Part shown: positions 1 through 8,205 of the stretch, one piece after another
Layout: each line of letters starts with the position of its first letter
How positions within the stretch are numbered: position 1 is the first letter of the stretch
Assembly (NCBI GenBank): GCA_028821515.1
Contig: JAPPGA010000061.1
Coordinates: forward strand, 1 to 33,586
Reading direction: 5' to 3'
Origin: Gammaproteobacteria bacterium
GTDB lineage: Bacteria > Pseudomonadota > Gammaproteobacteria > Pseudomonadales > Azotimanducaceae
DNA: 33,586 bases
The notes under the pieces: generated by a model
The model's database searches: none
What the model was told of the DNA's origin: nothing
What the model saw: the letters and a program-made list of their open reading frames with translations, nothing else
Made by a program: the position numbers and the translations under genes

Positions 1-982
1 GCGGGTTCTCGAGCTTGATCTGGTTGATCACGTCGATGCCGAAGTTCACGTGCATGGACTCATCCCGCAGGATGTACTGGAACTGCTCGGAGGTGCCGGT
101 CATCTTGTTGCGGCGACCCATGGAGAGGATCTGGGTGAAGCCGCAGTAGAAGAAGATGCCCTCGAGCACGCAGTAGTAGGCGATGAGGTTCTTCAGCAGG
201 GTCTTGTCGTCTTCCAGCGTACCTGTGCGGAAGTTCGGATCGCTCAGTTCCTGCGTGTACTTGAGCGCCCAGGATGCCTTGTCGGCAACCGAGTCGATCT
301 CGTGGTACATGTTGAAAATCTCGCCCTCGTCCATGCCGAGAGACTCGATGCAGTACTGGTAGGCATGGGTGTGAATCGCCTCTTCGAACGCCTGGCGCAG
401 GATGTACTGCCGGCACTCGGGATTGGTGATGAGGCGGTAGATGGCGAGCACCAGGTTGTTCGCCACCAGCGAGTCGGCGGTAGAGAAGAAACCGAGACTG
501 CGCTTGACGATCCGGCGCTCGTCCTCGGTCAGCCCGCCGCCGGACTTCCACAGCATGATGTCCGCGTTCATGTTGATTTCCTGCGGCATCCAGTGGTTCG
601 CGCACGCGTCGAGATATTTCTGCCATGCCCAGGCGTACTTGAACGGCACGAGCTGGTTGAGATCGGCCCGGCAGTTGATCATCGCCTTCTGATCCACCGT
701 GACGCGCTCAAGGCTTTCGGACTCGACGGCGGCGACTTGGCTCTCCACCTCCGCCACAGTCTCCTCGACCACGGTCGGTGCAACGGGCGCCATCTCTACC
801 GGCGGCTCGACGCGGGGCTGCGGCTGTTCGGCCGCTTCGACTCGCTCTTTTCGCTCGTCTCGCTCTTCGAGCCCGTTCGTGCGGTCAGCGCCATTCGTGT
901 CTTTGGTCTTCTCCGCCGCAAGGCCACCCACAGCAGCTACACCGTTCTGACCGTCCTGGTAGTCATCCCATGACAATTGCAT
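1..982 (-). CDS. nrdB: Ribonucleoside-diphosphate reductase, beta (radical) subunit, class Ia, 3' end cut by window edge
   Basis: This is the small subunit of aerobic ribonucleotide reductase, which holds the di-iron centre and stable tyrosyl radical passed to NrdA for making deoxyribonucleotides in the cytoplasm. Reading from ATG 982, 327 codons are visible before the window edge. The first ~90 residues are Glu/Ala-rich and poorly conserved, as in Pseudomonas-type NrdB. The catalytic core follows. By comparison with E. coli R2, the iron ligands are D141, E201, H204 (in [11 protein letters not shown]), E274 (in VLEGIFFY), E308 and H311 (in RDESMHVNF). The radical tyrosine is Y208, four residues after H204. 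A good ribosome site (AGAGGAAAA) lies just upstream of the ATG. It is downstream of nrdA on the same strand with a 133-base gap and is presumably co-transcribed. All catalytic residues reached are intact, so it looks functional. Confidence 0.97.
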   Translation of the reverse strand, partial: MQLSWDDYQDGQNGVAAVGGLAAEKTKDTNGADRTNGLEERDERKERVEAAEQPQPRVEPPVEMAPVAPTVVEETVAEVESQVAAVESESLERVTVDQKAMINCRADLNQLVPFKYAWAWQKYLDACANHWMPQEINMNADIMLWKSGGGLTEDERRIVKRSLGFFSTADSLVANNLVLAIYRLITNPECRQYILRQAFEEAIHTHAYQYCIESLGMDEGEIFNMYHEIDSVADKASWALKYTQELSDPNFRTGTLEDDKTLLKNLIAYYCVLEGIFFYCGFTQILSMGRRNKMTGTSEQFQYILRDESMHVNFGIDVINQIKLENP

Positions 983-1115
983 CGGTTTTCCTCTCTTCTC
1001 TCTCCGCCTTTCGTGAGGCTTTCTCCACTTGTGCTACGTGCTCTTGGTTCGCACCTTTAGTACCCGGCAGGGTCTGTTCTGTTCTCTCTTTGCTCTCTTC
1101 GCGCTCGCTATCGAC

Positions 1116-4100
1116 CTACTGGCATGCCTCGCATTCCGGATCGTCGATGGCGCATATCTGGGGCCCGGGGCTTGACGCGCCCGCATCCACCGCATTCAAC
1201 GCGCCCGTGGTGTCGAGCGTCGACTTCTCCGTCGCCGTCGCTCCGAGCGATCGCAGGTAGTAGGTGGTCTTCAGGCCCCTGAGCCATGCCATCCGGTAGG
1301 TGATGTCGAGTTTCCTGCCGTCGGCATTGGCGATGTACAGGTTGAGGGACTGCGACTGGTCGATCCACTTCTGGCGCCGGCTCGCAGCGTCGACGATCCA
1401 ACGCGGCTCTACCTCGAACGCCGTCGCGTAAAGCTCCTTCAGGTCATCGGGCACGCGGTCGATCCGCTTCACGCTCCCGTCGTAGTACTTGAGGTCGTTC
1501 ACCATCACCGAATCCCACAGGCCTCGCTCCTTGAGATCATGGACGAGGTAGGGATTTGCGACCGTGAACTCCCCCGACAGGTTCGACTTCACGAACAGGT
1601 TCTCGTAGGTCGGCTCGATCGACTGCGACACGCCGACCACATTCGCGATGGTCGCCGTCGGCGCGATGGCCATGACGTTGGAGTTGCGCATGCCACGCTT
1701 GCGCACCTTGTCGCGCAGGACATCCCAATCCAGCGTTGTGGAAAGGTCGACCTCCAGATAGTCCGCCGGACGCTCGTCTCCCAAGCGTCTGAGCGCGTCG
1801 ATGGGCAGGATGCCCCGGCTCCAGAGGGAGCCCTCGAAGCTGGCATAGCTGCCCCGTTCCTTGGCGAGTTTCGACGATGCGTCGATGGCGCAGTAGGAAA
1901 TCGCTTCCATCGAACGGTCGGCGAACTCGACCGCGTCGCCAGAACCGTAGGGGATGCGCAGTTCGTACAGCGCGTCCTGGAACCCCATGATGCCGAGCCC
2001 CACCGGCCGGTGCCGCATGTTGGAGCTGCGTGCCTGGGGCACGGAGTAGTAGTTGATGTCGATGACGTTATCGAGCATCCGCACCGCCGTGCGCACCGTC
2101 TTCCTGATCTTCTTGAGGTCGAGGGAGCGGTTCTTCCTGTCGAGATGCTTCGTCAGGTTCACGGAGCCGAGATTGCAGACGGCGATCTCATCCGCCGACG
2201 TGTTCAGCGTGATCTCGGTGCAGAGGTTGGACGAATGCACCACCCCGGTATGCTGCTGGGGCGAGCGGATGTTGCAGCTGTCCTTGAACGTGATCCAGGG
2301 ATGCCCGGTCTCGAACAGCATCGACAGCATCTTCCGCCAGAGGTCCACCGCGGGGACCTTCTTGTGCAGGAGGCTCGCCGGATCGTCGGCGATCATGGCT
2401 TCGTATTCCTGGTAGCGCTGCGCGAACGCGCTGCCGTACAGGTCGTGCAGGTCGGGAACCTCGTTCGGCGAGAACAGCGTCCACTCGGCCTCTTCGAAGA
2501 CGCGCTGCATGAACAGGTCCGGCACCCAGTTGGCGGTGTTCATGTCGTGGGTGCGGCGGCGGTCGTCGCCGGTGTTCTTGCGCAGTTCCAGAAACTCCTC
2601 GATGTCGAGGTGCCAGGTCTCGATATAGGCGCAGACAGCGCCCTTGCGCTTGCCGCCGTTGTGGGCAAGACCGCTGGTGGTCATGTAGGACTCGTCGCCT
2701 TCCACCTTGAGGTCCATCACGAACGGCGTCGGCGGCATCGCCTTGACGCTGCGAACGCGGCTGAACACCCAGTTCTTCACGGTCAGCCAGTTTCGCTTGG
2801 TCAGGGGCCTGCAGTTCAGCCGTCCGGCCAGTTCCGGCACGGCGGGAATGCGGATATCGTAGCTCTTGACCATTCCCCTGAATGCCACCCTGGAGCCGTC
2901 GTCTCGGGTGGCTTCGTGGTTCTGCCGGCGCTCGCGGTACTGTCCGGCCGTCGGAACGCCGAGGCGCAGCATCTGGTAGCGAACGCCCTCGGCGAGGGCT
3001 TCGGATGTGCTGGTGAAATAGATCTCTTTGCCCCGGCTGACGCCACCGTCGGTTTCCAGGAGCCCCTGCAGCAGGGCCAATGTCTGCGACTTCGGCAGGT
3101 GGCTGAAGCGGCGCGCGATGCGTTTCTGTCCGTTCGGCCCATACAGGTCCTCGCGGGCGAACTCGAGATTGCGCAGCCCGGCGCCCCGGTATTGTCCGGT
3201 CGTGCCGTCGCGCTCAAGGCCGATGCCCGCAGACCAGTGGATCTGTTGATACCGTTCCCCGCGGCCGGTTATCCAGAAGTGAATGCCCCGCTCGCTGAGA
3301 TAGTCGGCCACGAAGTCCAGGTGGGCGTCTTGGGTCGGGTTACCCGACACGCCCCACTCAAGTCCGCTCTTCGCGCAGTGGCCGTCGCCCAGCAGGATTC
3401 CGTACATCCGCGCGTCGTCCTCGTCGAATCCCGCCACCGGCACGACTTCCTGCGGTATGACTTGCGCCACGTAATCGCCGGTCCGCAGGTCACCCGCGTC
3501 CACCCATTCGGGGTTGGTCTTGCCCTTTGCGATCCAGTCGTAGCTCCTGCTCGCAGCTTGTCCCATGGGAATGCCACGCAAGGCCCACAAGGGATGGCCG
3601 GCAGTGACCTTTAGCGGCGTGATTGAGTGCTTCACGGACACTTCGACCATCGGATCGGTCTGGTTGTAGGCGAACTTCCTCTCGACCTCGCGGTAAGCCC
3701 CTCTCTGGCCGAGAACCAGGTCGCTTTCACCGACGTCCCGCAACGCCTTGACGCCGTCGGCGGTATGCACGCGGGTGTCCGGGTCGAAACACTGATTGAC
3801 CGCCACCGCGGTGTCGTTCACGACCTTGAGGAACGGCACGACGCCCTGGGACTTGCCGTTGGTGCCCTTGATGTATGACCCGAGGGCGCGCACGGGGGTC
3901 CAGTCGTTGCCGAGGCCACCGGCCCATTTGGACAGCAGGGCGTTGTCGCGGATGGCGCTGTAGATGCCGTCGAGGTCGTCCGACACCGTCGTCAGGAAAC
4001 AGGACGACAACTGCGGGCGGCGCGTGCCGGCGTTGAACAGCGTCGGCGTCGAACTCATGTAGTCGAACGAGGAGAGGAGGTTGTAGAACTCGATGGCGCG

Positions 4101-5159
4101 CTTCTCCGGTTCGTCTTCTTGTGCGGAGAGTCCCATCGCGACGCGCATGAAGAAGACCTGCGGGAGCTCGAAGCGAATGTCGTTCGAGTGGATGAAATAC
4201 CGGTCGTAGAGTGTCTGCAGGCCGAGATAGGTGAACTGCAGGTCGCGTTCGGGTTTGAGCGCCGCGCCGAGCTTTTCGAGATCGAACCGCTGCAGCTCGG
4301 GCGCCAGCAGTTCCAGCCTGACGCCGCGAGCGACGAAGGCGGCCAGCGCTTTCCCGTACAACGTCTGCATTTCCGCCTGGGTCGCCCGGTAGTCGGTCGC
4401 GCCCGGAGCGCGGATATCGAGGAAGGCGAGGGCTTCCTTGCGCAGCTGATCGAGCAGCAGGCGCGCGGTGACGTAGGTGTAGTCGGGCTCTTCCTCGATA
4501 AGCGTGCGGGCCGTCATGACGAGGGTGGTGGCGACATCGCTTTCCGTGATGCCGTGGTACATGTTGCGCCGGGACTCGTCCATGACGCGCCCCGCATCGA
4601 CATCGCTCAGGCCCGCGCAGGCTTCCTCGATAAGCGTGCGCATGCGGTGAAGGTCCAGGGGATGCCGCGCGCCATCCTCGCCGACCACCTCGATCTCGGG
4701 GGCCGGTTCGGGCGTCGTTCCTTCCCTGGCCGCCTGCTCTTGGCGCATCCGCGCGTGCTCCTCGCGATAGAGAACGTAGCTGCGCGCGATTCTGTGCTCG
4801 CCGCTGCGCATGAGCGCGAGTTCAACCTGGTCCTGGATGTCCTCTATGTGGATCGTGCCGCCGGACGGGAAACGCCGCCGGAACACGGCGGTGACAATTT
4901 CCGTGAGTTCGGATACGCGTTCCCGGATGCGCGACGATGCCGCCGCGGTGCCGCCCTCGGCCGCGAGAAACGCCTTGGTCATTGCGACCGCAATCTTGTC
5001 GTCGGTATAGGACACGACGGTGCCGTTGCGCTTGATGACCCGGAGCTGCCCCGGCGCGGTGGCGGCGATGGAGGGAGTGATGGCCGGGGTTGTCGTGTCG
5101 CTGCTTCCGTTCAGTTGGTCCGCAATGGAGGATCGATCGGTGCCGACTTCTGGTTGCAT
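1116..5159 (-). CDS. nrdA: Ribonucleoside-diphosphate reductase, alpha (catalytic) subunit, class Ia, interrupted by an intein
   Basis: This is the catalytic subunit of aerobic ribonucleotide reductase, reducing NDPs to dNDPs. The precursor is 1347 residues. Removing the intein (residues 457-834) leaves 969, the usual length for Pseudomonas-type NrdA. Two ATP-cone allosteric domains lie at about 38-135 and 152-245. Catalytic residues matching E. coli are C387 (SSCFLTTV), N978/C980/E982 (SSNLCTEITL) and C995 (VCNLGSVNL). The radical-relay pair Y1300-Y1301 (KTTYYLR) and the C-terminal swivel cysteines C1343/C1346 (ECEACQ) are present. The intein sits between ...TAVAVNQ and GGKRKGAVCAY..., a strongly conserved stretch of the barrel, so an unspliced product should be inactive. 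The start ATG 5159 has a strong ribosome site (GAGGAGAACC). nrdB follows on the same strand. A NrdR-box-like palindrome lies about 160 bases upstream. Long open frames on the opposite strand are antisense shadows. Confidence 0.97.
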   Translation of the reverse strand: MQPEVGTDRSSIADQLNGSSDTTTPAITPSIAATAPGQLRVIKRNGTVVSYTDDKIAVAMTKAFLAAEGGTAAASSRIRERVSELTEIVTAVFRRRFPSGGTIHIEDIQDQVELALMRSGEHRIARSYVLYREEHARMRQEQAAREGTTPEPAPEIEVVGEDGARHPLDLHRMRTLIEEACAGLSDVDAGRVMDESRRNMYHGITESDVATTLVMTARTLIEEEPDYTYVTARLLLDQLRKEALAFLDIRAPGATDYRATQAEMQTLYGKALAAFVARGVRLELLAPELQRFDLEKLGAALKPERDLQFTYLGLQTLYDRYFIHSNDIRFELPQVFFMRVAMGLSAQEDEPEKRAIEFYNLLSSFDYMSSTPTLFNAGTRRPQLSSCFLTTVSDDLDGIYSAIRDNALLSKWAGGLGNDWTPVRALGSYIKGTNGKSQGVVPFLKVVNDTAVAVNQCFDPDTRVHTADGVKALRDVGESDLVLGQRGAYREVERKFAYNQTDPMVEVSVKHSITPLKVTAGHPLWALRGIPMGQAASRSYDWIAKGKTNPEWVDAGDLRTGDYVAQVIPQEVVPVAGFDEDDARMYGILLGDGHCAKSGLEWGVSGNPTQDAHLDFVADYLSERGIHFWITGRGERYQQIHWSAGIGLERDGTTGQYRGAGLRNLEFAREDLYGPNGQKRIARRFSHLPKSQTLALLQGLLETDGGVSRGKEIYFTSTSEALAEGVRYQMLRLGVPTAGQYRERRQNHEATRDDGSRVAFRGMVKSYDIRIPAVPELAGRLNCRPLTKRNWLTVKNWVFSRVRSVKAMPPTPFVMDLKVEGDESYMTTSGLAHNGGKRKGAVCAYIETWHLDIEEFLELRKNTGDDRRRTHDMNTANWVPDLFMQRVFEEAEWTLFSPNEVPDLHDLYGSAFAQRYQEYEAMIADDPASLLHKKVPAVDLWRKMLSMLFETGHPWITFKDSCNIRSPQQHTGVVHSSNLCTEITLNTSADEIAVCNLGSVNLTKHLDRKNRSLDLKKIRKTVRTAVRMLDNVIDINYYSVPQARSSNMRHRPVGLGIMGFQDALYELRIPYGSGDAVEFADRSMEAISYCAIDASSKLAKERGSYASFEGSLWSRGILPIDALRRLGDERPADYLEVDLSTTLDWDVLRDKVRKRGMRNSNVMAIAPTATIANVVGVSQSIEPTYENLFVKSNLSGEFTVANPYLVHDLKERGLWDSVMVNDLKYYDGSVKRIDRVPDDLKELYATAFEVEPRWIVDAASRRQKWIDQSQSLNLYIANADGRKLDITYRMAWLRGLKTTYYLRSLGATATEKSTLDTTGALNAVDAGASSPGPQICAIDDPECEACQ
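2658..3791 (-). mobile_element. Intein with LAGLIDADG homing endonuclease, inside NrdA (precursor residues 457-834)
   Basis: This 378-residue in-frame insertion shows the standard intein blocks. Block A starts at C457 (CFDPDTRVHTADG). Block B is VTAGHPLW with T519 and H522. Endonuclease block C is YGILLGDGH (D592) and block E is LLQGLLETDGG (D704). Block F is VMDLKVEGDESYM, and block G ends GLAHN with H833-N834. Joining the flanks restores ...AVAVNQ-GGKRKGAV..., the uninterrupted NrdA sequence, so the boundaries are firm. Both LAGLIDADG helices keep their acidic residue, so the endonuclease may still be active. The odd point is that the residue after the terminal Asn is Gly835. Ordinary class 1 inteins need Cys, Ser or Thr there for transesterification. 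N-terminal Cys, block B His, penultimate His and final Asn are all present. Confidence 0.93.
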
Positions 5160-5462
5160 ACGGTTCTCCTCAAGGCTCTTCGCTTCTTTAAAAAGCCGTT
5201 ACCGGTGAACCGATGACGCATCGCGAAGCAAGCGTTTTTTGGTCTCGCCACCGGTTGCATCGAGCCGCAAATTCGAGCGGCACAGGACTCCTATATTAGT
5301 TCAGTTCTCTCAAGAAAACACTACATTTTGTGTTTCTAGTGTTGCTACAGCACCTGATAAGCCGTTTCTTGGGGATTTTCTGTGGAACGTTTGTGTGCAG
5401 GCAGTTGCAATCTAGGGGATAGCATTTGACATCACTCAAGACTTGGCATCGGGGGATTCACG
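5160..5462 (-). promoter_or_regulatory. nrdA upstream region with NrdR-box-like operator (5318-5333) and possible -10 (5293-5298)
   Basis: These 303 bases hold no gene. The stretch around 5285-5350 is AT-rich. The 16-base sequence ACACTACATTTTGTGT (5318-5333) matches the NrdR-box consensus ACACWATATATWGTGT at 14 of 16 positions by eye. NrdR is the ATP/dATP-sensing repressor of RNR genes. A second site 31 bases away (5287-5302) matches at only about 8 of 16, so a second box is doubtful. On the minus strand TAATAT (5298-5293) is a plausible -10 for nrdA; the matching -35 would overlap the box and is poor. A TTGACA at 5426-5431 points towards the plus-strand gene at 5463, but I see no good -10 for it. 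Confidence 0.6.
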
Positions 5463-6029
5463 ATGGTTCGGAATCAGCCTATGCTGACGCGATGGAAAAC
5501 AAACGCCAGAGAGAAAGCACGCCGAAAATCTGCCATGGATACCCAACGCACGACGATCGACGAATGGTCCGAGGTACCAGGACTACTCGCCTCGCTCTAT
5601 CAAATCGCGAAACGTCTAAGAACGCTGTTTCCCGAACGCAAATTCACCCCTGACGGTCATTTGGTCGGTAGTATCGGAGAGGCAATAGCTGCCCGAATGT
5701 TCGAGCTAAGACTGCTCAACGCCTCGACTAAAGAACACGATGCAACCACCGCCGACGGCAGGACTCTAGTACAGATCAAGCTGACGCAGGGGAACGGGAG
5801 CATCGGTCTCCGGGGCCAACCACAGCACCTACTGGTTCTCCGCTTGGCGCGGGACCTGGCTCTCGAGATCGTCTACAACGGTGGGGGCCAAGGACCTTGG
5901 TCGGCAGCTGGCAAGATGCAAACAAACGGCCAACGTCAGATCTCGCTCTCGCGACTTCGAGCCATGAACTCAGTGGTTCCTGAATGCAATCGCTTGCCGG
6001 TTTGCAATGAAGTCGATCTGCGTAGGTGA
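5463..6029 (+). CDS. DUF6998-like protein, putative PD-(D/E)XK-type nuclease fold
   Basis: This is a 188-residue protein of unknown function. From about residue 40 it resembles the DUF6998 family: a helical segment (GLLASLYQIAKRLRTLFPERK), then HLVGSIGEAIAARMFEL, then DATTADGRTLVQIKLTQ, then a beta-rich end. The order E (GSIGE), D (HDATTADG) and QIK (VQIKLT) is what a PD-(D/E)XK restriction-endonuclease-like core looks like, so nucleic-acid cleavage is a reasonable but unproven guess. The start is uncertain. ATG 5463 follows a G-rich stretch at a workable distance, but the family-like part would also be complete from ATG 5535 (164 residues). It is followed after 18 bases by the UDG-like gene and the two look like one unit. 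GC is visibly lower than in flanking nrdA and pcm, suggesting acquisition. Confidence 0.7.
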   Translation: MVRNQPMLTRWKTNAREKARRKSAMDTQRTTIDEWSEVPGLLASLYQIAKRLRTLFPERKFTPDGHLVGSIGEAIAARMFELRLLNASTKEHDATTADGRTLVQIKLTQGNGSIGLRGQPQHLLVLRLARDLALEIVYNGGGQGPWSAAGKMQTNGQRQISLSRLRAMNSVVPECNRLPVCNEVDLRR

Positions 6030-6047
6030 CGTTTCGTTAACGAGCAA

Positions 6048-6731
6048 ATGAGAGGAATGCGACTCAGGAGCGAACATTTCACTACTGACCTGATCCAGCG
6101 GATTCGGGCACGACAGGAGGAATACCCTGAATTGAAGCAGTCGCATCACTTCGTTTTCGACTGTCCACTAGATCCATCCTACAAAGGCCCAACGGAGTTC
6201 GTCTGGCTCGGTCTCAACCCTGGATCGGACGATGAAGATTGGGAGCGGCACGGCGTCAACACTGAGGAGACGCGCCAATACAACTATCAAGTCGAGTTTG
6301 GCCGGAGCACGGCCAGCGCGACTCGAATGCGAAGACTCTACAATTTCCTCGGTGCAGAGATGTTCAGTCGCACTACACACAGTCAGCTCTTCTTCTGGTG
6401 TTCAAGAGACACAAATGAAGCGTTCAAGGAGAGATTCGGGTATCGGTTCCGAGACAATCCACACTGGACATTCTGCTGCGAAACTAACGTAGCGCTCATT
6501 GAACGCATACGACCTAAAGCGGTAATGGCAGAGAGCAGACCAACTCTGGCGCTGTACGAGCGCGATTTTGGACTTCTCCCGGTCAAGACTCACCGCAGCG
6601 AAGTAGGTGATGCTCTCATCGAAGAACGACGTTTCGCGAACGGAGTGCCGTTCTATTGCTTCGATCACCTGAGCGCGCGACGAGGTCACGCCAACGTGAG
6701 GGCGAAGCTCAAAGAACTCCTGCGTCGATGA
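6048..6731 (+). CDS. Uracil-DNA glycosylase superfamily-like protein of unknown function
   Basis: This 227-residue protein resembles the uracil-DNA glycosylase fold. A hydrophobic strand leads into FVWLGLNPGSDD (about residues 51-62), which looks like UDG/Mug motif A (GINPG/GEAPG). A central strand RPKAVMAESRPT matches the position where glycosylases have a 'P-KVIVxLG' strand. Near the end VPFYCFDHLSARRG could be the counterpart of the HPS motif, but with HLS. Glycosylase activity is not assured because motif A has Ser-Asp-Asp where the catalytic Asp/Asn environment differs between families. ATG 6048 is used; ATG 6057 is an alternative. It lies 18 bases after the DUF6998-like gene on the same strand. 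A sample line inside the gene (6361-6420) counts 27 of 60 G+C, against 41 of 60 in pcm (7081-7140), so horizontal acquisition is likely. Confidence 0.6.
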   Translation: MRGMRLRSEHFTTDLIQRIRARQEEYPELKQSHHFVFDCPLDPSYKGPTEFVWLGLNPGSDDEDWERHGVNTEETRQYNYQVEFGRSTASATRMRRLYNFLGAEMFSRTTHSQLFFWCSRDTNEAFKERFGYRFRDNPHWTFCCETNVALIERIRPKAVMAESRPTLALYERDFGLLPVKTHRSEVGDALIEERRFANGVPFYCFDHLSARRGHANVRAKLKELLRR

Positions 6732-6815
6732 ACAGTCAGCTCGCATACGCCACTTACTTCTGCGGCGGCGTACAATAATTGCCATCCGGATGGGAGAATC
6801 CACGCAAGGCAAGCG

Positions 6816-7532
6816 ATGCTTCGGGCCGCCCTGATCGCCTCGGTCGCACTGGCGACGATGTCTGCAAATCCTTGCTTCGCGCAGGCCACCATGGCGGGAA
6901 TGATCGAAGCCATAAAGGAGGACACGCGCCGCACTGCCTTCTACACGGGCGTGGCGGAACTGGACCCCCGCGTCATCGACGCCATGTCAACCGTCAAACG
7001 CGACGAGTTCGTTCCCTGGGTCTCCAAGATCTCCGCGTACGTCAATCGGCCGCTCCTGATCGGCCACGGACAGACCATCTCGCAGCCCTACATCGTCGCG
7101 ATCATGACGCACCTCATGGAAGCGCGCGAGGGCGACCGCGTACTGGAGATCGGCACCGGTTCCGGATACCAGGCGGCCGTGCTCGCCGAACTGGTCGACG
7201 AGGTCTACACCATCGAGATCATCCCCGAACTCGCGGAATCCGCTTCCAAACGCCTTGCCCGGCTCGGCTTCGATAACGTCGAAGTCAGGACCGGCGACGG
7301 CTGGTACGGCTGGCCGGATAAAGCCCCCTTCGACGCGATCATGGTCACCGCCGTCGGCGAAGACGTGCCCGGAGAACTTGTTCGCCAACTGAAGCCCGGT
7401 GGCCGAATCGTTCTGCCGCTCGGCACTGACTGGGACCAGAACCTGGTGGTCGTGGAGAAGGCGGAGGATGGGACGACCTCGAAACGCGAGATACTGCCGG
7501 TGCGGTTCGTACCCCTGACGGGGGATCACTGA
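6816..7532 (+). CDS. pcm: Protein-L-isoaspartate O-methyltransferase with signal peptide
   Basis: This enzyme methylates L-isoaspartyl residues in damaged proteins using S-adenosylmethionine and so starts their repair. The 238-residue product has the family hallmarks: LIGHGQTISQPYIVAIMT (about 82-99), the SAM-binding loop VLEIGTGSGYQAAVLAE (about 109-125), the acidic loop VYTIEIIPELA, and LKPGGRIVLPLG near the end. Unlike the usual cytoplasmic Pcm, it begins with a convincing signal peptide: a short basic start, the hydrophobic run ALIASVALATMSA, and a likely cleavage site after CFAQA. This predicts export to the periplasm. ATG 6816 is preceded by AAGG at a suitable distance. It is not next to surE, the common partner. 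It stands alone on the plus strand, between the low-GC pair and the convergent rnt gene. Confidence 0.93.
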   Translation: MLRAALIASVALATMSANPCFAQATMAGMIEAIKEDTRRTAFYTGVAELDPRVIDAMSTVKRDEFVPWVSKISAYVNRPLLIGHGQTISQPYIVAIMTHLMEAREGDRVLEIGTGSGYQAAVLAELVDEVYTIEIIPELAESASKRLARLGFDNVEVRTGDGWYGWPDKAPFDAIMVTAVGEDVPGELVRQLKPGGRIVLPLGTDWDQNLVVVEKAEDGTTSKREILPVRFVPLTGDH

Positions 7533-7571
7533 ACTCCATCGCCGAACCCAGGACCTCAGTCCAACGTTGTA

Positions 7572-7588
7572 GTGAGCGGACTGCTCAC
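7572..7588. other. Stem-loop between convergent pcm and rnt
   Basis: GTGAGC (7572-7577) and GCTCAC (7583-7588) form a 6-base stem with a 5-base loop. It sits between two convergent gene ends and could help end transcription in both directions, but there is no T tract on either strand, so a standard Rho-independent terminator is not supported. Confidence 0.3.
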
Positions 7589-7593
7589 CGCGT

Positions 7594-8205
7594 CTATCCC
7601 TCAGTTCTCCTACGCCCACGTTCCCAGTCGTTGACGATGAGGCAGAAGAGCTTGGCTGTGGCCTCCGCATCGTAGCGCGCAGCGTGCGCGCGTCCGCCCT
7701 CGAATTCGATGCCGGCCCGGGCGCAGGCTTCGCTCAGGACCGTGTGGCCGTATGCCACCGCCGCAAGGGATGCCGTGTCGATCACCGTGAACGGATGAAA
7801 GGGATTGCGCTTGATGCCGTTGCGTTCGGCGGCTGCCGTCACGAAGCCGTGATCGAAGTGGGCGTTGTGGGCTGTCAGCACGGCGCGTTCGCAGCCGTTT
7901 CGGCGGACCTCGCGGCGGACGAACCGAAACAGCTCGCGCACCGACTCTTCCTCGTCCAATGCGTCGCGTTCAGGGTCTGACAGGTCGATGCCAGTAATCC
8001 TGAGGGAGGCTTCCTCGACCATGGTTCCCGGGTGCGGGATGACGTTCCAGCTTCGGACTCGGTCAATCGCCAAACGTTCATCGGACCACTCGAGGCTCAC
8101 CGCTGCGATCTGCAGGACGGCGTGGATGTCCTTGTCGAAACCGCCGGTTTCGAGGTCGATGACGACCGGAAGAAAGCCGCGAAATCGGGAGCTCATTTCA
8201 CTCAT
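7594..8205 (-). CDS. rnt: Ribonuclease T (DEDDh 3'-5' exonuclease)
   Basis: RNase T trims the 3' ends of tRNA and other stable RNAs and acts on DNA ends. The product from ATG 8205 is 203 residues, close to the ~215 of E. coli RNase T. It keeps the DEDDh catalytic set: Asp and Glu in VVIDLETGGFD, Asp in LTAHNAHFDHGF, and His with the last Asp in GGRAHAARYDAEATAKL. The conserved segments VIPHPGT and EASLRITGI are also typical of the family. The upstream frame allows a longer protein, but ATG 8205 has an excellent ribosome site (AGAGGGG) and fits the family start. It is transcribed away from argG, with the divergent promoters sharing about 118 bases. RNase T is largely a gammaproteobacterial enzyme, which helps place the organism. 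Confidence 0.93.
   Translation of the reverse strand: MSEMSSRFRGFLPVVIDLETGGFDKDIHAVLQIAAVSLEWSDERLAIDRVRSWNVIPHPGTMVEEASLRITGIDLSDPERDALDEEESVRELFRFVRREVRRNGCERAVLTAHNAHFDHGFVTAAAERNGIKRNPFHPFTVIDTASLAAVAYGHTVLSEACARAGIEFEGGRAHAARYDAEATAKLFCLIVNDWERGRRRTEG

Noticed and set aside
50-973. Plus-strand open frame of 307 codons opposite nrdB
   Set aside because: The minus strand encodes NrdB with all iron ligands in place; the plus-strand frame has no recognisable domain.
1539-3614. Very long plus-strand open frame (691 codons) opposite nrdA
   Set aside because: It is antisense to clearly conserved NrdA and intein sequence, and its product is low-complexity Val/Gly/Arg/His-rich, as expected for the opposite strand of high-GC coding DNA.
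5287-5302. Second NrdR box 31 bases from the first
   Set aside because: Spacing is right but only about 8 of 16 positions fit, too few to call.
7572-7588. Rho-independent terminator between pcm and rnt
   Set aside because: The stem is good but no T tract follows on either strand, so it is listed only as a stem-loop. The same holds for 9537-9560, 13338-13356 and 23852-23866.
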